NCBI GenBank assembly: GCA_030686995.1
Contig: CM060692.1
Span: forward strand, 12,939,465-13,003,464
From: Artemisia argyi
Lineage: Eukaryota; Streptophyta; Magnoliopsida; Asterales; Asteraceae
Reading direction: 5' to 3'
DNA length: 64,000 bases
Below the pieces are notes generated by a model. It saw only the letters and a program-made list of their open reading frames with translations. It had not been told where the DNA came from and made no database searches. The position numbers and the translations under genes were made by a program. Below are positions 47,208-59,395 of the stretch, in pieces (positions within the stretch are counted from its first letter, which is position 1; every line of letters begins with the position of its first letter).

Positions 47208-48612
47208 TGATGAGGCGAAAAATGATCCGTTTTTAGGGGGTCATTTAAGCCCGAATCCGAATTTATTTGATCAAATATTGCCCTAAATCGTTCCTTTTGT
47301 GATTTTAGGTGTTTGGAGAGTGAATTCTGGAAAAGAGGCTATTTTGGACGTTTTTGGAGCATAAAGTGAAGAAAACAACAAAGTACCAAATCCAAGCTGG
47401 AATTACAAGGTGACGGCGTCAAGAATTTACTCTTGACGGTGTCAGAAAGGATGAATATTTTACCGAAGGTTGTGAAGGCGTCAGATGAAGAGATGACGGC
47501 ATCAAAGTGACCAAGATTAATTTACCGAGGGTGGTGACGGCGTCACGTAGGCCGTCACGATTGGATCTAGGGCGTCCGAGGAAGTATATGGCGGCGAGTT
47601 GACGGCGTCAGATTTTACTCTTGACGCCGTCAGGACGATTTTCCTATATATAGTTTTCTAGTTTTTTCATTAGAAAGAGAGAAGTTTTGGTGAAACCCTA
47701 AAGACGATTTTGGTGCCTCTTTTACAGGTTTTTCAAGGGTTCCAAACCCTTGAGACCTTGCATTGTAATTGAGATAAGTATACTCTTAATTCAATCAATA
47801 TGTCTATGTGTTGGTTGTCTATCTTTTGTTCTTATCTTAATTCTACTATGCTAGGCTAAATTTCCTTTGTGTTTGCTTAGATCTAATGAAACCTAGATGT
47901 TGATTATGTGTTGATTATTTGTCTATTCTTGTTTTGAATGAATGATATTATATGTTAGGCTTAAGAAAACTGGCAGATCTCCAAATGGTAACATGCTTGA
48001 ACGTCTTAAGAAACATGAACCGAGGCGTACTAGGTCTTTATTGGTTGTATTTAATGCATGAGCCACTGTTTACAATCCCTATAGTTGTGCTGGGTCATGG
48101 TGTAGGAGGAGATAAGAGCTCATAGAGTTGGGGAGTTATGTATGCCACTCCACGAATGGTATTAAGGAATACAACCCGTCATTCATACAAGTGTAACAAG
48201 TAATTAACATGTAAAAGATATCTAGGGAGTAATGAAGTCTAAGTAAACACAATTTCTCCAACCACTGCTCACAACCTTAGTTTAATATTAGTTTAATTTC
48301 ATTTTCATTAGTTAATTAGTTATAAAGTAGTTTTTGGGTTAGTTGATTAGCAACTAATTCCGCCCACTCCTTCAAAACCCGAGATTTTACTTGCTTTCAT
48401 AAAATATAAAAACACAAAAATAATCATCTTCCATCTCTAGAACTATTAATTAGGCTTTCTAATCCTAGCGACACTATTCCTAAGCTGAACGATCAATCCC
48501 CCGGTACTTGTCACTATACTATACTACAACGATCAGGTACACTGCCTGGTGGGGGTTGTAAGCCTCGCGAGATCCCTCGAGAGGTAAAGCAAGGTGCGAT
48601 TCCCACGCATCA
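47208..48612 (+). repeat. E1 5' LTR
   Basis: 1405 bases, TGATGAGGCG...CGCATCA. TGACGSCGTCA array at about 47411-47632, with two of the motifs mutated here (GGTGTCA and GGCATCA). Preceded by GTGTA. Confidence 0.94.
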
Positions 48613-48783
48613 AGTTTTTGGCGCCGCAGCCCGGGGAATAGTTATTGTCTAGGTTAGGATTTCTTTTTATTAGGTCTACTTGCTAGATTCCTTTCTAGTA
48701 AGATTTTATTTTTATTTTTAGGTCTTCTTTAGTCTATCTTATTTCTTCGTGCTTTTGTTCGTAACTCTTTACCATCCGACATC

Positions 48784-51315
48784 ATGGAAGGTGGTAACAT
48801 CTTTGAACCCATCATCCCACCACAACAAAACCCACCATTAGAACCCCTTAGGCCCCGAACCTTAGGAGAGTATTCCCGACCTAGCCACCAAGGCTACCGA
48901 AACACCATTGAGCTCACCGGAGCCAATGTGACCCCCCTGCGATCCGACACCATCCGGTTGGTGCAAAGCGGATGTGCATTCCATGGACTTCGTTCCGAAG
49001 ATCCAAACCAACACCTTAAGGACTTCCTCAAAATCGTAGATTCCATAGACCTAGGTGTTGAAACTAGAGAGACTACCCATTTACGCCTATTCCAATTCTC
49101 TCTACGGGATCAAGCTAGTCAATGGCTTGAGCGTTTACCCGCGGGATCCATCACCACATGGGATGATCTCACCACTCGTTTCCTTGCTCAATTTTTCCCA
49201 CCGGGGAGAACTACTAAACTTAGGAATGACATCTTGATGTTCCAACAACGTCAAAATGAATCTCTTTATGAAGCATGGACTCGTTTCAAGGGCTTACTCC
49301 AAAAAGTCCCTCATCATGGCATAGATTTGTGGCTCCAAGTCCAAATTTTTTATGACCATATCGATATCCCCACGAGGCGAACCATTGACCAATCGGCCGG
49401 TGGTAAGCTACGTGATCTTAGTGCGGAACAATCATGGGAACTCATAGAAGATCTTGCTCTCTATGACAACGAAATTTGGAATGATCCCCGTGATTTGAAC
49501 AAAACGGTCAAGGCAATATCTTTGCCTTCGAATAATTCAAGCACTCCCGACCGTAGGATCATGGAACTTGAGGACCAAGTCAAGTTTCTCATGAAATCTT
49601 ACGAAGCTCCGAAGCATTCAAGCCAAGTGAACAAAATCACTTCTTCATGCGAATTATGTAGTGGTCCCCATGACACTCGTGATTGTGTGGAACTCCCCGG
49701 AACAGCTTTTGCGGACTACGCATCCACGCGTACCGACGAAGCGGGAGATAAGTGGTACACTTTCAAGCCCGAGCCAAACACATACGGTGATTCATATAAC
49801 CCCTCATGGAAAAATCACCCAAACCTTAGGTGGAAACAAAATCAACCAAATTCATCCAACCCACCTAATCGTTACCAATCAAATGGTCCACCATCCAACC
49901 GTATCTTCAACAACAATCCTTCTAACAACTATGGTAGTACCAACAATCTTGAAGGATTGATGTCAAAGTTCATGGCATCTCAAGAAGCCCGCATAGCTAA
50001 GTTTGAAGCCGATTTCAAACAAAATCAAAATGAGATGACCAATAGAATTGACACATTGTTGAAAGTTCTCAATGACCGAGAAATGGGAGCACTCCCAAGT
50101 GACACAATCAAGAATCCGAAACTAACCGTTAATTCCATATCATCCGTTTCGTCACCCGCTTTGTGTCCACAATATTATTCGGTCAAATCAACGAGCAAGT
50201 GTTTCAAGCAAAACCAAGTTCCCCAAAAGGACCAATCAACTAAAACTCCCACTATAGAACCGGTCAAAAGTATTGTTGAAACACCTCTTACGCAAGACCT
50301 TGACGATGAATTCAAAGAACTTCACATTGAACGCCCCGTCATTGATGTCTTAGCGCGTGCTCCATACTATAGCGCCCTCCTAGAAAAATATGAGAAGTGT
50401 AAGCTAGGCAAAAATGGGACCGCTTTCGTTCAAAACAAGTTACCTAAAAAGCTTGATGACCCGGGTATATTTGTTTTGCCTTGTAAGATAGGAAGATCCG
50501 AAGCTTTCGACACATTAGCCGATTTAGGGTCAAGCCTCAACTTGATTCCCTTATCCTTATTCACCACTCTTAAGCTAGGAAAGTTAGAAGAAACGGAGGT
50601 ATTGATAGGGCTAGCGGATGGGAGTATAGCTCACCCGGTTGGGATGATTAAGGATGTAGTTGTTCACGTAGGAAAGTTGACTATATTAGCGGATTTTCAC
50701 GTCCTAGACATGGTTAGTGACACTACATGCCCATTATTAGTTGGAAGAGGATTTTTAGCAACCGCTAGTGCCATGATAGATTGCAAGGAATCTAAGATAG
50801 CGGTAGGTGAAGGCGATACTTGGTCGGTGTATAATGTTAAGAAGCATAGTTATGATTGTGATGATGAACCAACACCGCATTGGGTAGAGATGAATAGGAG
50901 ACCATCTAGATATGGACCTTGGATAGAAAGGAACTTCATAGGACCTCAATGCCCATTTTATCTAGAAAAGGATTTCGTTGAGAGAACACATTCGGTTGAA
51001 CAACTCATAGCTAGAGATGAGGAGCTAGATCCCTTTGAGGACCCCTTAGTCTTTAGAAAAATGATTGAGTTCTTAAGCGTAATGCCTATTAATATAGAGT
51101 TGAATAAATGGAAAAGAGATGGAGATAAGTATGAATGGAGGTGGGACAAGCCACCTAAAGAAGGAGACGGATCATGGCACATGAGAATGACTTTATATGA
51201 TCCGGATGGAGAGATGTTCGAGAGGTCGTACCATACTAAGGAAACCGATAGAGAGTTGAAACCTAAGTTCGATCCCAAAGATGTCCTCAATGAGGAACTC
51301 ACCCGAATCACGTAG
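48784..51315 (+). CDS. gag: E1 gag-protease protein, intact 843 aa
   Basis: The only undamaged full-length frame of this family in the window. Gag core at about 95-200 (QFSLRDQASQWLERLPAG; VPHHGIDLWLQVQIFYDHID); zinc knuckle CELCSGPHDTRDC at 289-301; Asn/Pro-rich linker; short coiled coil after MSKFMASQEARIAKFE; retropepsin-like domain with DLGSS at 580-584 and LLVGRGFLATASAMID near 651-666. An acidic/Trp-rich C-terminal region (about 670-843) has no family I recognise. The protease active site is plausible. It would supply particle protein but no RT or integrase. Ends ELTRIT, TAG-TAA. Confidence 0.93.
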   Translation: MEGGNIFEPIIPPQQNPPLEPLRPRTLGEYSRPSHQGYRNTIELTGANVTPLRSDTIRLVQSGCAFHGLRSEDPNQHLKDFLKIVDSIDLGVETRETTHLRLFQFSLRDQASQWLERLPAGSITTWDDLTTRFLAQFFPPGRTTKLRNDILMFQQRQNESLYEAWTRFKGLLQKVPHHGIDLWLQVQIFYDHIDIPTRRTIDQSAGGKLRDLSAEQSWELIEDLALYDNEIWNDPRDLNKTVKAISLPSNNSSTPDRRIMELEDQVKFLMKSYEAPKHSSQVNKITSSCELCSGPHDTRDCVELPGTAFADYASTRTDEAGDKWYTFKPEPNTYGDSYNPSWKNHPNLRWKQNQPNSSNPPNRYQSNGPPSNRIFNNNPSNNYGSTNNLEGLMSKFMASQEARIAKFEADFKQNQNEMTNRIDTLLKVLNDREMGALPSDTIKNPKLTVNSISSVSSPALCPQYYSVKSTSKCFKQNQVPQKDQSTKTPTIEPVKSIVETPLTQDLDDEFKELHIERPVIDVLARAPYYSALLEKYEKCKLGKNGTAFVQNKLPKKLDDPGIFVLPCKIGRSEAFDTLADLGSSLNLIPLSLFTTLKLGKLEETEVLIGLADGSIAHPVGMIKDVVVHVGKLTILADFHVLDMVSDTTCPLLVGRGFLATASAMIDCKESKIAVGEGDTWSVYNVKKHSYDCDDEPTPHWVEMNRRPSRYGPWIERNFIGPQCPFYLEKDFVERTHSVEQLIARDEELDPFEDPLVFRKMIEFLSVMPINIELNKWKRDGDKYEWRWDKPPKEGDGSWHMRMTLYDPDGEMFERSYHTKETDRELKPKFDPKDVLNEELTRIT

Positions 51316-53177
51316 TAACCCACGACTTTGAGTCTAGCTACAAGACTCGTAAATAAAGAAAAGCGCTTCTTGGGAGGCAACCCATGTTTTGTGTGATTTT
51401 AATTGTTTGATTGTTATTTGCTTCCGTATGCATGTTTTATTTTTATTGTTTGCTGATCATGTTTCTCAATTAAAATGTGGAAATACTTTATTATGTTGTT
51501 TAGCCTAGTCTTAACTTCAACCTAAAGGTATTTTTGCAAAAGATAAGTGTAAGGGGAAACCCCAAATATGTTTTTTAAGAAACAACCGATCATGATTCTC
51601 CACAATATTTAATGAACATGTGTATTCGTATTGTTAGAGTCAAATGCTTGTATTGAGTCATGATGTAGTTTTGCAGGATTTTCCAGGAAGTAGGACAAAG
51701 TTTTTCCAGAAATTTTCCGGAAACTTAACATATAGATTTCTGCAGGTTCATTCTGACGGCGTCAGGCAATTGCTCTTGACGGCGTCAGGAGTCAAAAATC
51801 TGGAAATTTTACCGATTTTGTTTTTCTAACGGAGTCTTATAAGTTTTTGTGAATTATTAAGTTTTATAATCTCCAGGAAATCTGCAAACTTCATTCCACA
51901 AGCATTATATCTTACTTTGTTTTCTAGGATTTAGTAACTTATATAGGATGCCGCCGATTTTACGCGAGGTTGCCTTGTCTACTTTTGTCAGGATTTACAG
52001 GTTATTTGAGACAAGAAGATGATTTATATTCTGGAAGGGAAGCTTTGATTGTTCGTTTTCTTGGAGGAAGATTTAACCTGGCCAACCTAAAATCCATACC
52101 GAGCGAATCAGGGGAGTATTTGAATTCATTCTCTTTACTTTTAACTTTTACATTCTTTACTTGAACATTGGGGACAATGTTCATCTTAAGTGTAAGGGGA
52201 GGGTAAAAAGATGATACCTTACATATGCACTTTCGCTTGAGTTTGTTTTGTTTGATAGTAGATGAGTAATAAAACTATGAGAAATACTTGTTAGTGCAAT
52301 TTTAGCGCCAAATTTAAAATTTTTTACAACATTTAGGAGTGAAACTTTAGCCATAGCAAGCGTCTCATGGATAGGAGGTTGTATGACTAGCACATAACCG
52401 TATATTCAGAAAAATTTTCCACCCAAAAATGTGAGGTTCGCCTTTAGATTTGATAGGAAAAGCATTCATTATTGGTGCTTATGAGTGTACCGGTAGCATT
52501 TAGATTCTAGAACTTGCGTTAGTGATGCATCCCGAGACCGCTAGTGAGACTACATTCGTGTAGTAGGATTTACTACATGATAAGAGGCATTAGGATCACC
52601 CTTGTGTTAAACCCGTATTACGATTACTTGACCATTTAAGTCATATTACTTGGCTAGTTAAGTCAACTAATTTTTCCCACACCCTTAGCGTTGTACTCAT
52701 TTTTAGTACACGATACCCCTAGTACACCCCTCCGAGCCTATCTTTTCGTTTCTAACTTTAAGCATTTTACTTAAAGGAAGAATTTGTTACACCCCACTTA
52801 AATGTACACCCAAATCGCCTTAGCCTTCCGTGTATGCGCTCATTTTTAGTGCATTATTGTTATTTGTTAAACCCTAAGTTAACTTTCTAATTGATTACAT
52901 GGTTGCTAAGTCGAGTCATATCCTTGTACATATTGTTTTGGGATGATTGGGACTCATGGGTAAGTACTTATTTTATGGAGTAATGGGGAAGAACAACACT
53001 TATTACCCCCATATGTACGTTAATCTTAAAAGTGCTCCAAGTGTTTTGATTTTCTTAATTCGAGTCATTAGAATAGTTTAATGTAAAGTATGTAAAGATT
53101 CAAGTGTAAGGGGAATGCTCAAACCCCTATGATGTATTATTTTGGATGGTAGGGTAAGAGTGTATGAAAAAAAAAAG

Positions 53178-53209
<32 letters not shown>

Positions 53210-53830
53210 AAAAAAATCAAGAAAAAGAAAAAAAAAAATAGAAAAAGAAAAAAAATAGAAAAGAAAGAGAGAAAAAACATACGGACTACCATCCCGTTTT
53301 CATTCTATGTTCATTTTATGTTTTTAGTTATTTTTCATTTATTAGCTTAAGTCGAGTCTAGTCTTGGCTTAGCAACGCCATCTTGTACATGTAATTAACT
53401 AAGATTGTTAACTCGCCACCAGTGAAATCCCCTTTATCCAACAAAACCGTGTAATTCATATCCCTACACCTAACATTATAACCCTTTAAAAAGACCTCTT
53501 TGATAGTTTATCCTAGGTGCTTACGCCATGTGGTGGAGGTTTGATCCTTTCCCAAGCCTATGGTAATCTATTTTGCTATGACAGGTAGTGAGAAATATCT
53601 TCCATTTCCATAATGTTATATTACTTTATTACACCCGAGAGATGTGAGTATCTAAACACTATTTGTGAGGTGCTTGTGTATGACCTCCGTGCTTGTCTAT
53701 TGGTCTTTAGTGGAACGATTATTTGTTGTAATTACTTTTATATTAGTGTTAAATGACCCCTAACTTGTCTTTTGAGTAGAATAAAAGCTCATTTGCTTGA
53801 GGACAAGCAAATCTCAAGTGTAAGGGTATA
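51316..53830 (+). other. E1 3' noncoding region
   Basis: Same features as D2: TGACGGCGTCA pair near 51753 and 51776, AAGTGTAAGGGG repeats, inverted repeat 53144-53152 / 53286-53294 around an A-rich tract of variable length, and AAGTGTAAGGG before the next LTR. Confidence 0.87.
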
Positions 53831-55235
53831 TGATGAGGCGAAAAATGATCCGTTTTTAGGGGGTCATTTAAGCCCGAATCCGAATTTATTTGATCAAATA
53901 TTGCCCTAAATCGTTCCTTTTGTGATTTTAGGTGTTTGGAGAGTGAATTCTGGAAAAGAGGCTATTTTGGACGTTTTTGGAGCATAAAGTGAAGAAAACA
54001 ACAAAGTACCAAATCCAAGCTGGAATTACAAGGTGACGGCGTCAAGAATTTACTCTTGACGGCGTCAGAAAGGATGAATATTTTACCGAAGGTTGTGAAG
54101 GCGTCAGATGAAGAGATGACGGCGTCAAAGTGACCAAGATTAATTTACCGAGGGTGGTGACGGCGTCACGTAGGCCGTCACGATTGGATCTAGGGCGTCC
54201 GAGGAAGTATATGGCGGCGAGTTGACGGCGTCAGATTTTACTCTTGACGCCGTCAGGACGATTTTCCTATATATAGTTTTCTAGTTTTTTCATTAGAAAG
54301 AGAGAAGTTTTGGTGAAACCCTAAAGACGATTTTGGTGCCTCTTTTACAGGTTTTTCAAGGGTTCCAAACCCTTGAGACCTTGCATTGTAATTGAGATAA
54401 GTATACTCTTAATTCAATCAATATGTCTATGTGTTGGTTGTCTATCTTTTGTTCTTATCTTAATTCTACTATGCTAGGCTAAATTTCCTTTGTGTTTGCT
54501 TAGATCTAATGAAACCTAGATGTTGATTATGTGTTGATTATTTGTCTATTCTTGTTTTGAATGAATGATATTATATGTTAGGCTTAAGAAAACTGGCAGA
54601 TCTCCAAATGGTAACATGCTTGAACGTCTTAAGAAACATGAACCGAGGCGTACTAGGTCTTTATTGGTTGTATTTAATGCATGAGCCACTGTTTACAATC
54701 CCTATAGTTGTGCTGGGTCATGGTGTAGGAGGAGATAAGAGCTCATAGAGTTGGGGAGTTATGTATGCCACTCCACGAATGGTATTAAGGAATACAACCC
54801 GTCATTCATACAAGTGTAACAAGTAATTAACATGTAAAAGATATCTAGGGAGTAATGAAGTCTAAGTAAACACAATTTCTCCAACCACTGCTCACAACCT
54901 TAGTTTAATATTAGTTTAATTTCATTTTCATTAGTTAATTAGTTATAAAGTAGTTTTTGGGTTAGTTGATTAGCAACTAATTCCGCCCACTCCTTCAAAA
55001 CCCGAGATTTTACTTGCTTTCATAAAATATAAAAACACAAAAATAATCATCTTCCATCTCTAGAACTATTAATTAGGCTTTCTAATCCTAGCGACACTAT
55101 TCCTAAGCTGAACGATCAATCCCCCGGTACTTGTCACTATACTATACTACAACGATCAGGTACACTGCCTGGTGGGGGTTGTAAGCCTCGCGAGATCCTT
55201 CGAGAGGTAAAGCAAGGTGCGATTCCCACGCATCA
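53831..55235 (+). repeat. shared LTR between E1 and E2
   Basis: 1405 bases; acts as the 3' LTR of E1 and 5' LTR of E2. About three differences from 47208-48612 by eye. Followed directly by a primer site (55242-55260) and leader, as in a 5' LTR. Confidence 0.94.
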
Positions 55236-55406
55236 AGTTTTTGGCGCCGCAGCCCGGGGAATAGTTATTGTCTAGGTTAGGATTTCTTTTTATTAGGTCT
55301 ACTTGCTAGATTCCTTTCTAGTAAGATTTTATTTTTATTTTTAGGTCTTCTTTAGTCTATCTTATTTCTTCGTGCTTTTGTTCGTAACTCTTTACCATCC
55401 GACATC

Positions 55407-57636
55407 ATGGAAGGTGGTAACATCTTTGAACCCATCATCCCACCACAACAAAACCCACCATTAGAACCCCTTAGGCCCCGAACCTTAGGAGAGTATTCCC
55501 GACCTAGCCACCAAGGCTACCGAAACACCATTGAGCTCACCGGAGCCAATGTGACCCCCCTGCGATCCGACACCATCCGGTTGGTGCAAAGCGGATGTGC
55601 ATTCCATGGACTTCGTTCCGAAGATCCAAACCAACACCTTAAGGACTTCCTCAAAATCGTAGATTCCATAGACCTAGGTGTTGAAACTAGAGAGACTACC
55701 CATTTACGCCTATTCCAATTCTCTCTACGGGATCAAGCTAGTCAATGGCTTGAGCGTTTACCCGCGGGATCCATCACCACATGGGATGATCTCACCACTC
55801 GTTTCCTTGCTCAATTTTTCCCACCGGGGAGAACTACTAAACTTAGGAATGACATCTTGATGTTCCAACAACGTCAAAATGAATCTCTTTATGAAGCATG
55901 GACTCGTTTCAAGGGCTTACTCCAAAAAGTCCCTCATCATGGCATAGATTTGTGGCTCCAAGTCCAAATTTTTTATGACCATATCGATATCCCCACGAGG
56001 CGAACCATTGACCAATCGGCCGGTGGTAAGCTACGTGATCTTAGTGCGGAACAATCATGGGAACTCATAGAAGATCTTGCTCTCTATGACAACGAAATTT
56101 GGAATGATCCCCGTGATTTGAACAAAACGGTCAAGGCAATATCTTTGCCTTCGAATAATTCAAGCACTCCCGACCGTAGGATCATGGAACTTGAGGACCA
56201 AGTCAAGTTTCTCATGAAATCTTACGAAGCTCCGAAGCATTCAAGCCAAGTGAACAAAATCACTTCTTCATGCGAATTATGTAGTGGTCCCCATGACACT
56301 CGTGATTGTGTGGAACTCCCCGGAACAGCTTTTGCGGACTACGCATCCACGCGTACCGACGAAGCGGGAGATAAGTGGTACACTTTCAAGCCCGAGCCAA
56401 ACACATACGGTGATTCATATAACCCCTCATGGAAAAATCACCCAAACCTTAGGTGGAAACAAAATCAACCAAATTCATCCAACCCACCTAATCGTTACCA
56501 ATCAAATGGTCCACCATCCAACCGTATCTTCAACAACAATCCTTCTAACAACTATGGTAGTACCAACAATCTTGAAGGATTGATGTCAAAGTTCATGGCA
56601 TCTCAAGAAGCCCGCATAGCTAAGTTTGAAGCCGATTTCAAACAAAATCAAAATGAGATGACCAATAGAATTGACACATTGTTGAAAGTTCTCAATGACC
56701 GAGAAATGGGAGCACTCCCAAGTGACACAATCAAGAATCCGAAACTAACCGTTAATTCCATATCATCCGTTTCGTCACCCGCTTTGTGTCCACAATATTA
56801 TTCGGTCAAATCAACGAGCAAGTGTTTCAAGCAAAACCAAGTTCCCCAAAAGGACCAATCAACTAAAACTCCCACTATAGAACCGGTCAAAAGTATTGTT
56901 GAAACACCTCTTACGCAAGACCTTGACGATGAATTCAAAGAACTTCACATTGAACGCCCCGTCATTGATGTCTTAGCGCGTGCTCCATACTATAGCGCCC
57001 TCCTAGAAAAATATGAGAAGTGTAAGCTAGGCAAAAATGGGACCGCTTTCGTTCAAAACAAGTTACCTAAAAAGCTTGATGACCCGGGTATATTTGTTTT
57101 GCCTTGTAAGATAGGAAGATCCGAAGCTTTCGACACATTAGCCGATTTAGGGTCAAGCCTCAACTTGATTCCCTTATCCTTATTCACCACTCTTAAGCTA
57201 GGAAAGTTAGAAGAAACGGAGGTATTGATAGGGCTAGCGGATGGGAGTATAGCTCACCCGGTTGGGATGATTAAGGATGTAGTTGTTCACGTAGGAAAGT
57301 TGACTATATTAGCGGATTTTCACGTCCTAGACATGGTTAGTGACACTACATGCCCATTATTAGTTGGAAGAGGATTTTTAGCAACCGCTAGTGCCATGAT
57401 AGATTGCAAGGAATCTAAGATAGCGGTAGGTGAAGGCGATACTTGGTCGGTGTATAATGTTAAGAAGCATAGTTATGATTGTGATGATGAACCAACACCG
57501 CATTGGGTAGAGATGAATAGGAGACCATCTAGATATGGACCTTGGATAGAAAGGAACTTCATAGGACCTCAATGCCCATTTTATCTAGAAAAGGATTTCG
57601 TTGAGAGAACACATTCGGTTGAACAACTCATAGCTA
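55407..57636 (+). pseudogene. gag: E2 gag-protease frame, 3' truncated
   Basis: Matches the E1 protein to about residue 743 (VERTHSVEQLIA) and includes the DLGSS active site, then jumps into D1 LTR sequence. The open frame runs on to 57704 only by chance through LTR DNA. The C-terminal 100 residues, 3' noncoding region and 3' LTR are lost. Confidence 0.93.
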
Positions 57637-57893
57637 ATTCCGCCCACTCTTCCAAAACCCAAGATTTTACTTGCTTTCATAAAAATATAAAAATACAAAA
57701 ATAATCATCTTTCACCTCTAGAACTATTAATTAGGTTTTCTAATCCTAGCGACACTATTTCTAAGCTGAACGATCAATCCCCCGGTACTTGTCACTATAC
57801 TATACTACAACGATCAGGTACACTGCCTGGTGGGGGTTGTAAGCTTCTCGAGATCCCTCGAGAGGTAAAGCAAGGTGCGATTCCCACGCATCA
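57637..57893 (+). repeat. D1 3' LTR, terminal remnant
   Basis: Starting at AATTCCGCCCACTCTTCC, it matches 30250-30509 of the D1 5' LTR (not the D2/E type) to the end CGCATCA, and is followed by the TATGG duplication. About 800 bases of LTR between this and 43773 are missing. Confidence 0.9.
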
Positions 57894-59379
57894 TATGGCT
57901 GAAGAAGAACCAAATTTCTCTTTGGTAGCTGTTGATCAACCCAAGGTGCAGAACTTTGCACTTATGGCCTATGGTTCATCATCAGGCTCCGACTCTGAGG
58001 TATCAAATGATTCAGACTTATCTATGTGTTCTTTTAAATCTTGTGCTGACACTATAGAAGAACTTAAGTCTAGGAATGAGAGTTTAAATAAAGAAATTGA
58101 ACATCTAAAACTTGATAACTTAGGTTACAAAGTAGGTATTCAAAATGTTGAAAGAAGATTAGAATATCTTAAAGAGTGTGAGAAAGAATATGTAGATCAA
58201 CTTAATCTAAGAGATATAGAAATTTTTAAGAAAAATAGTGAAGTAGAAGTTATTAAAAATAAGTTAGTAAAAGCAGAAAAAGAAAAAGAGGAAGCTCTTG
58301 CTAAAAAAGATAAACATGTAGTAAGAGTACAAAAACAACAATTTGCTTCTGATATGGTTCATAAATCTATTGAGGATAACTTGATGAGAAAAGGTAGTGG
58401 AATTGGGTATAATGAAGTGGCTCCTCCAGCCAAAAGTGCTTTTGCTCCACCAGGAAAAGAACTATCCTTCATTAGTGAGCTAAATATTGAAAAACCTGTA
58501 GGTGAATGTAGCACAAGTATAATTGAAACATCTAAGGTTGAGGATAGAAAATTTCCTGAAGCTCCAATTATTGAGGATTGGTATTCTGATACTGAAAGTG
58601 ATGAGGAACAGGTTAAACAAACACAAAATGTGAAAAAGGAAGAAATTCCTACAAAGTTTAAACCTAAAATTGAACAGGTTAAGTTTGTCAAACCTGTGTT
58701 AGGAAATAACTTCTCTAGGAAAATGGTAGAATACAATGAGATACCTAGAGAACAGATGGAAAGGTTCAATAATAAGCCTAGGGGTAACCAGAGAAACTTC
58801 AACAACCTAGTTTCAAACAGATTAGGTAATCAGTTTCAATTACAAAAGAAGGCTTGTTATAAGTGTGGTAGCTTTGACCACTTGATTGTTAGATGCCCTG
58901 AACACCAAAAGCCTGTTTGGAATCAATACACTAGGGTTAATCACAAATATGTAACTAAACAAACTCACCCACATACTAATAGAAATATGGTTCCAAGAGC
59001 TGTTTTGTTGAGATCTGGTGCTACTAGATCTATTTATGCTGCTAAATCAAATGGTGTTTTCAAATCCACAACTAGTTCTTCTACTGGCTCTACTGCTAGT
59101 AAGCATTGTGCTGCTAGTATGCACTCTGCTGCTAGCAAGCAACCTGCTGCTAGTACAAAACTTTCTACTTCTGGGCCAAAAGTTTTAACAAATACAGTTG
59201 TTGGTAATCACTTTTATGTTGTTAAGGCCTCATCTTGCTGGACTTGGAAACCAAAAACAAATGTTTCAAATTCTGTTTCCAAGGATAGTAGTGCTTCAAG
59301 TGATTTAAAGAAATTTGATTATGTTGATGCACAGGGCAGATCCAAGTCAGTAATGGCTTGGGTCGTCAAGAGGAACTAA
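57894..59379 (+). pseudogene. gag: copia gag, C-terminal part with coiled coil and second zinc knuckle
   Basis: Resumes the gag frame after D1 (open from 57895 for 494 residues). An acidic Ser-rich stretch is followed by a long charged coiled-coil-like segment (about 55-150: EELKSRNESLNKEIEHLKL and onward) and a second knuckle, CYKCGSFDHLIVRC (from 58855). The tail has repeated Ala/Ser from GCTGCT-rich DNA (about 59030-59170). It ends KRN-TAA. Protease follows in another frame about 16 bases on, so a frameshift or programmed event separates gag from pol. Confidence 0.88.
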
Positions 59380-59395
59380 TGTCTCTACTTTTCAT

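Larger units (their letters stand above)
47208..57636 (+). mobile_element. tandem Athila-family elements E1-E2 sharing a central LTR, 3' truncated
   Basis: Order LTR (47208-48612), internal, LTR (53831-55235), internal truncated at about 57636. The two units are nearly identical and share variants absent from D2. The third LTR is missing: E2 gag is fused at CTA (57634-57636) to the D1 LTR tail. This fits unequal LTR recombination giving a tandem, followed by deletion. Confidence 0.9.
29251..57893 (+). mobile_element. Athila-family non-autonomous element D1 with nested insertions
   Basis: Inserted in copia gag with target duplication TATGG (29246-29250 and 57894-57898). 5' LTR 29251-30509; gag-protease-like frame 30681-31565 plus 39600-40952 (split by D2); 3' noncoding region to 43436; 3' LTR split as 43437-43773 and about 57637-57893. 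After removing D2 the coding frame has 745 codons with no stop. No RT, RNase H or integrase. Confidence 0.93.

Noticed and set aside
48784..51315. Host gene of MAK10-like type
   Set aside because: The frame is flanked by LTRs, a primer site and the family 3' region, and repeats in several nested copies. The MAK10 label in databases appears to be a misannotation of such gag-protease proteins.
57637..57704. Novel C-terminus of E2 gag
   Set aside because: The last residues are D1 LTR sequence; the open frame continues by chance past the deletion junction.
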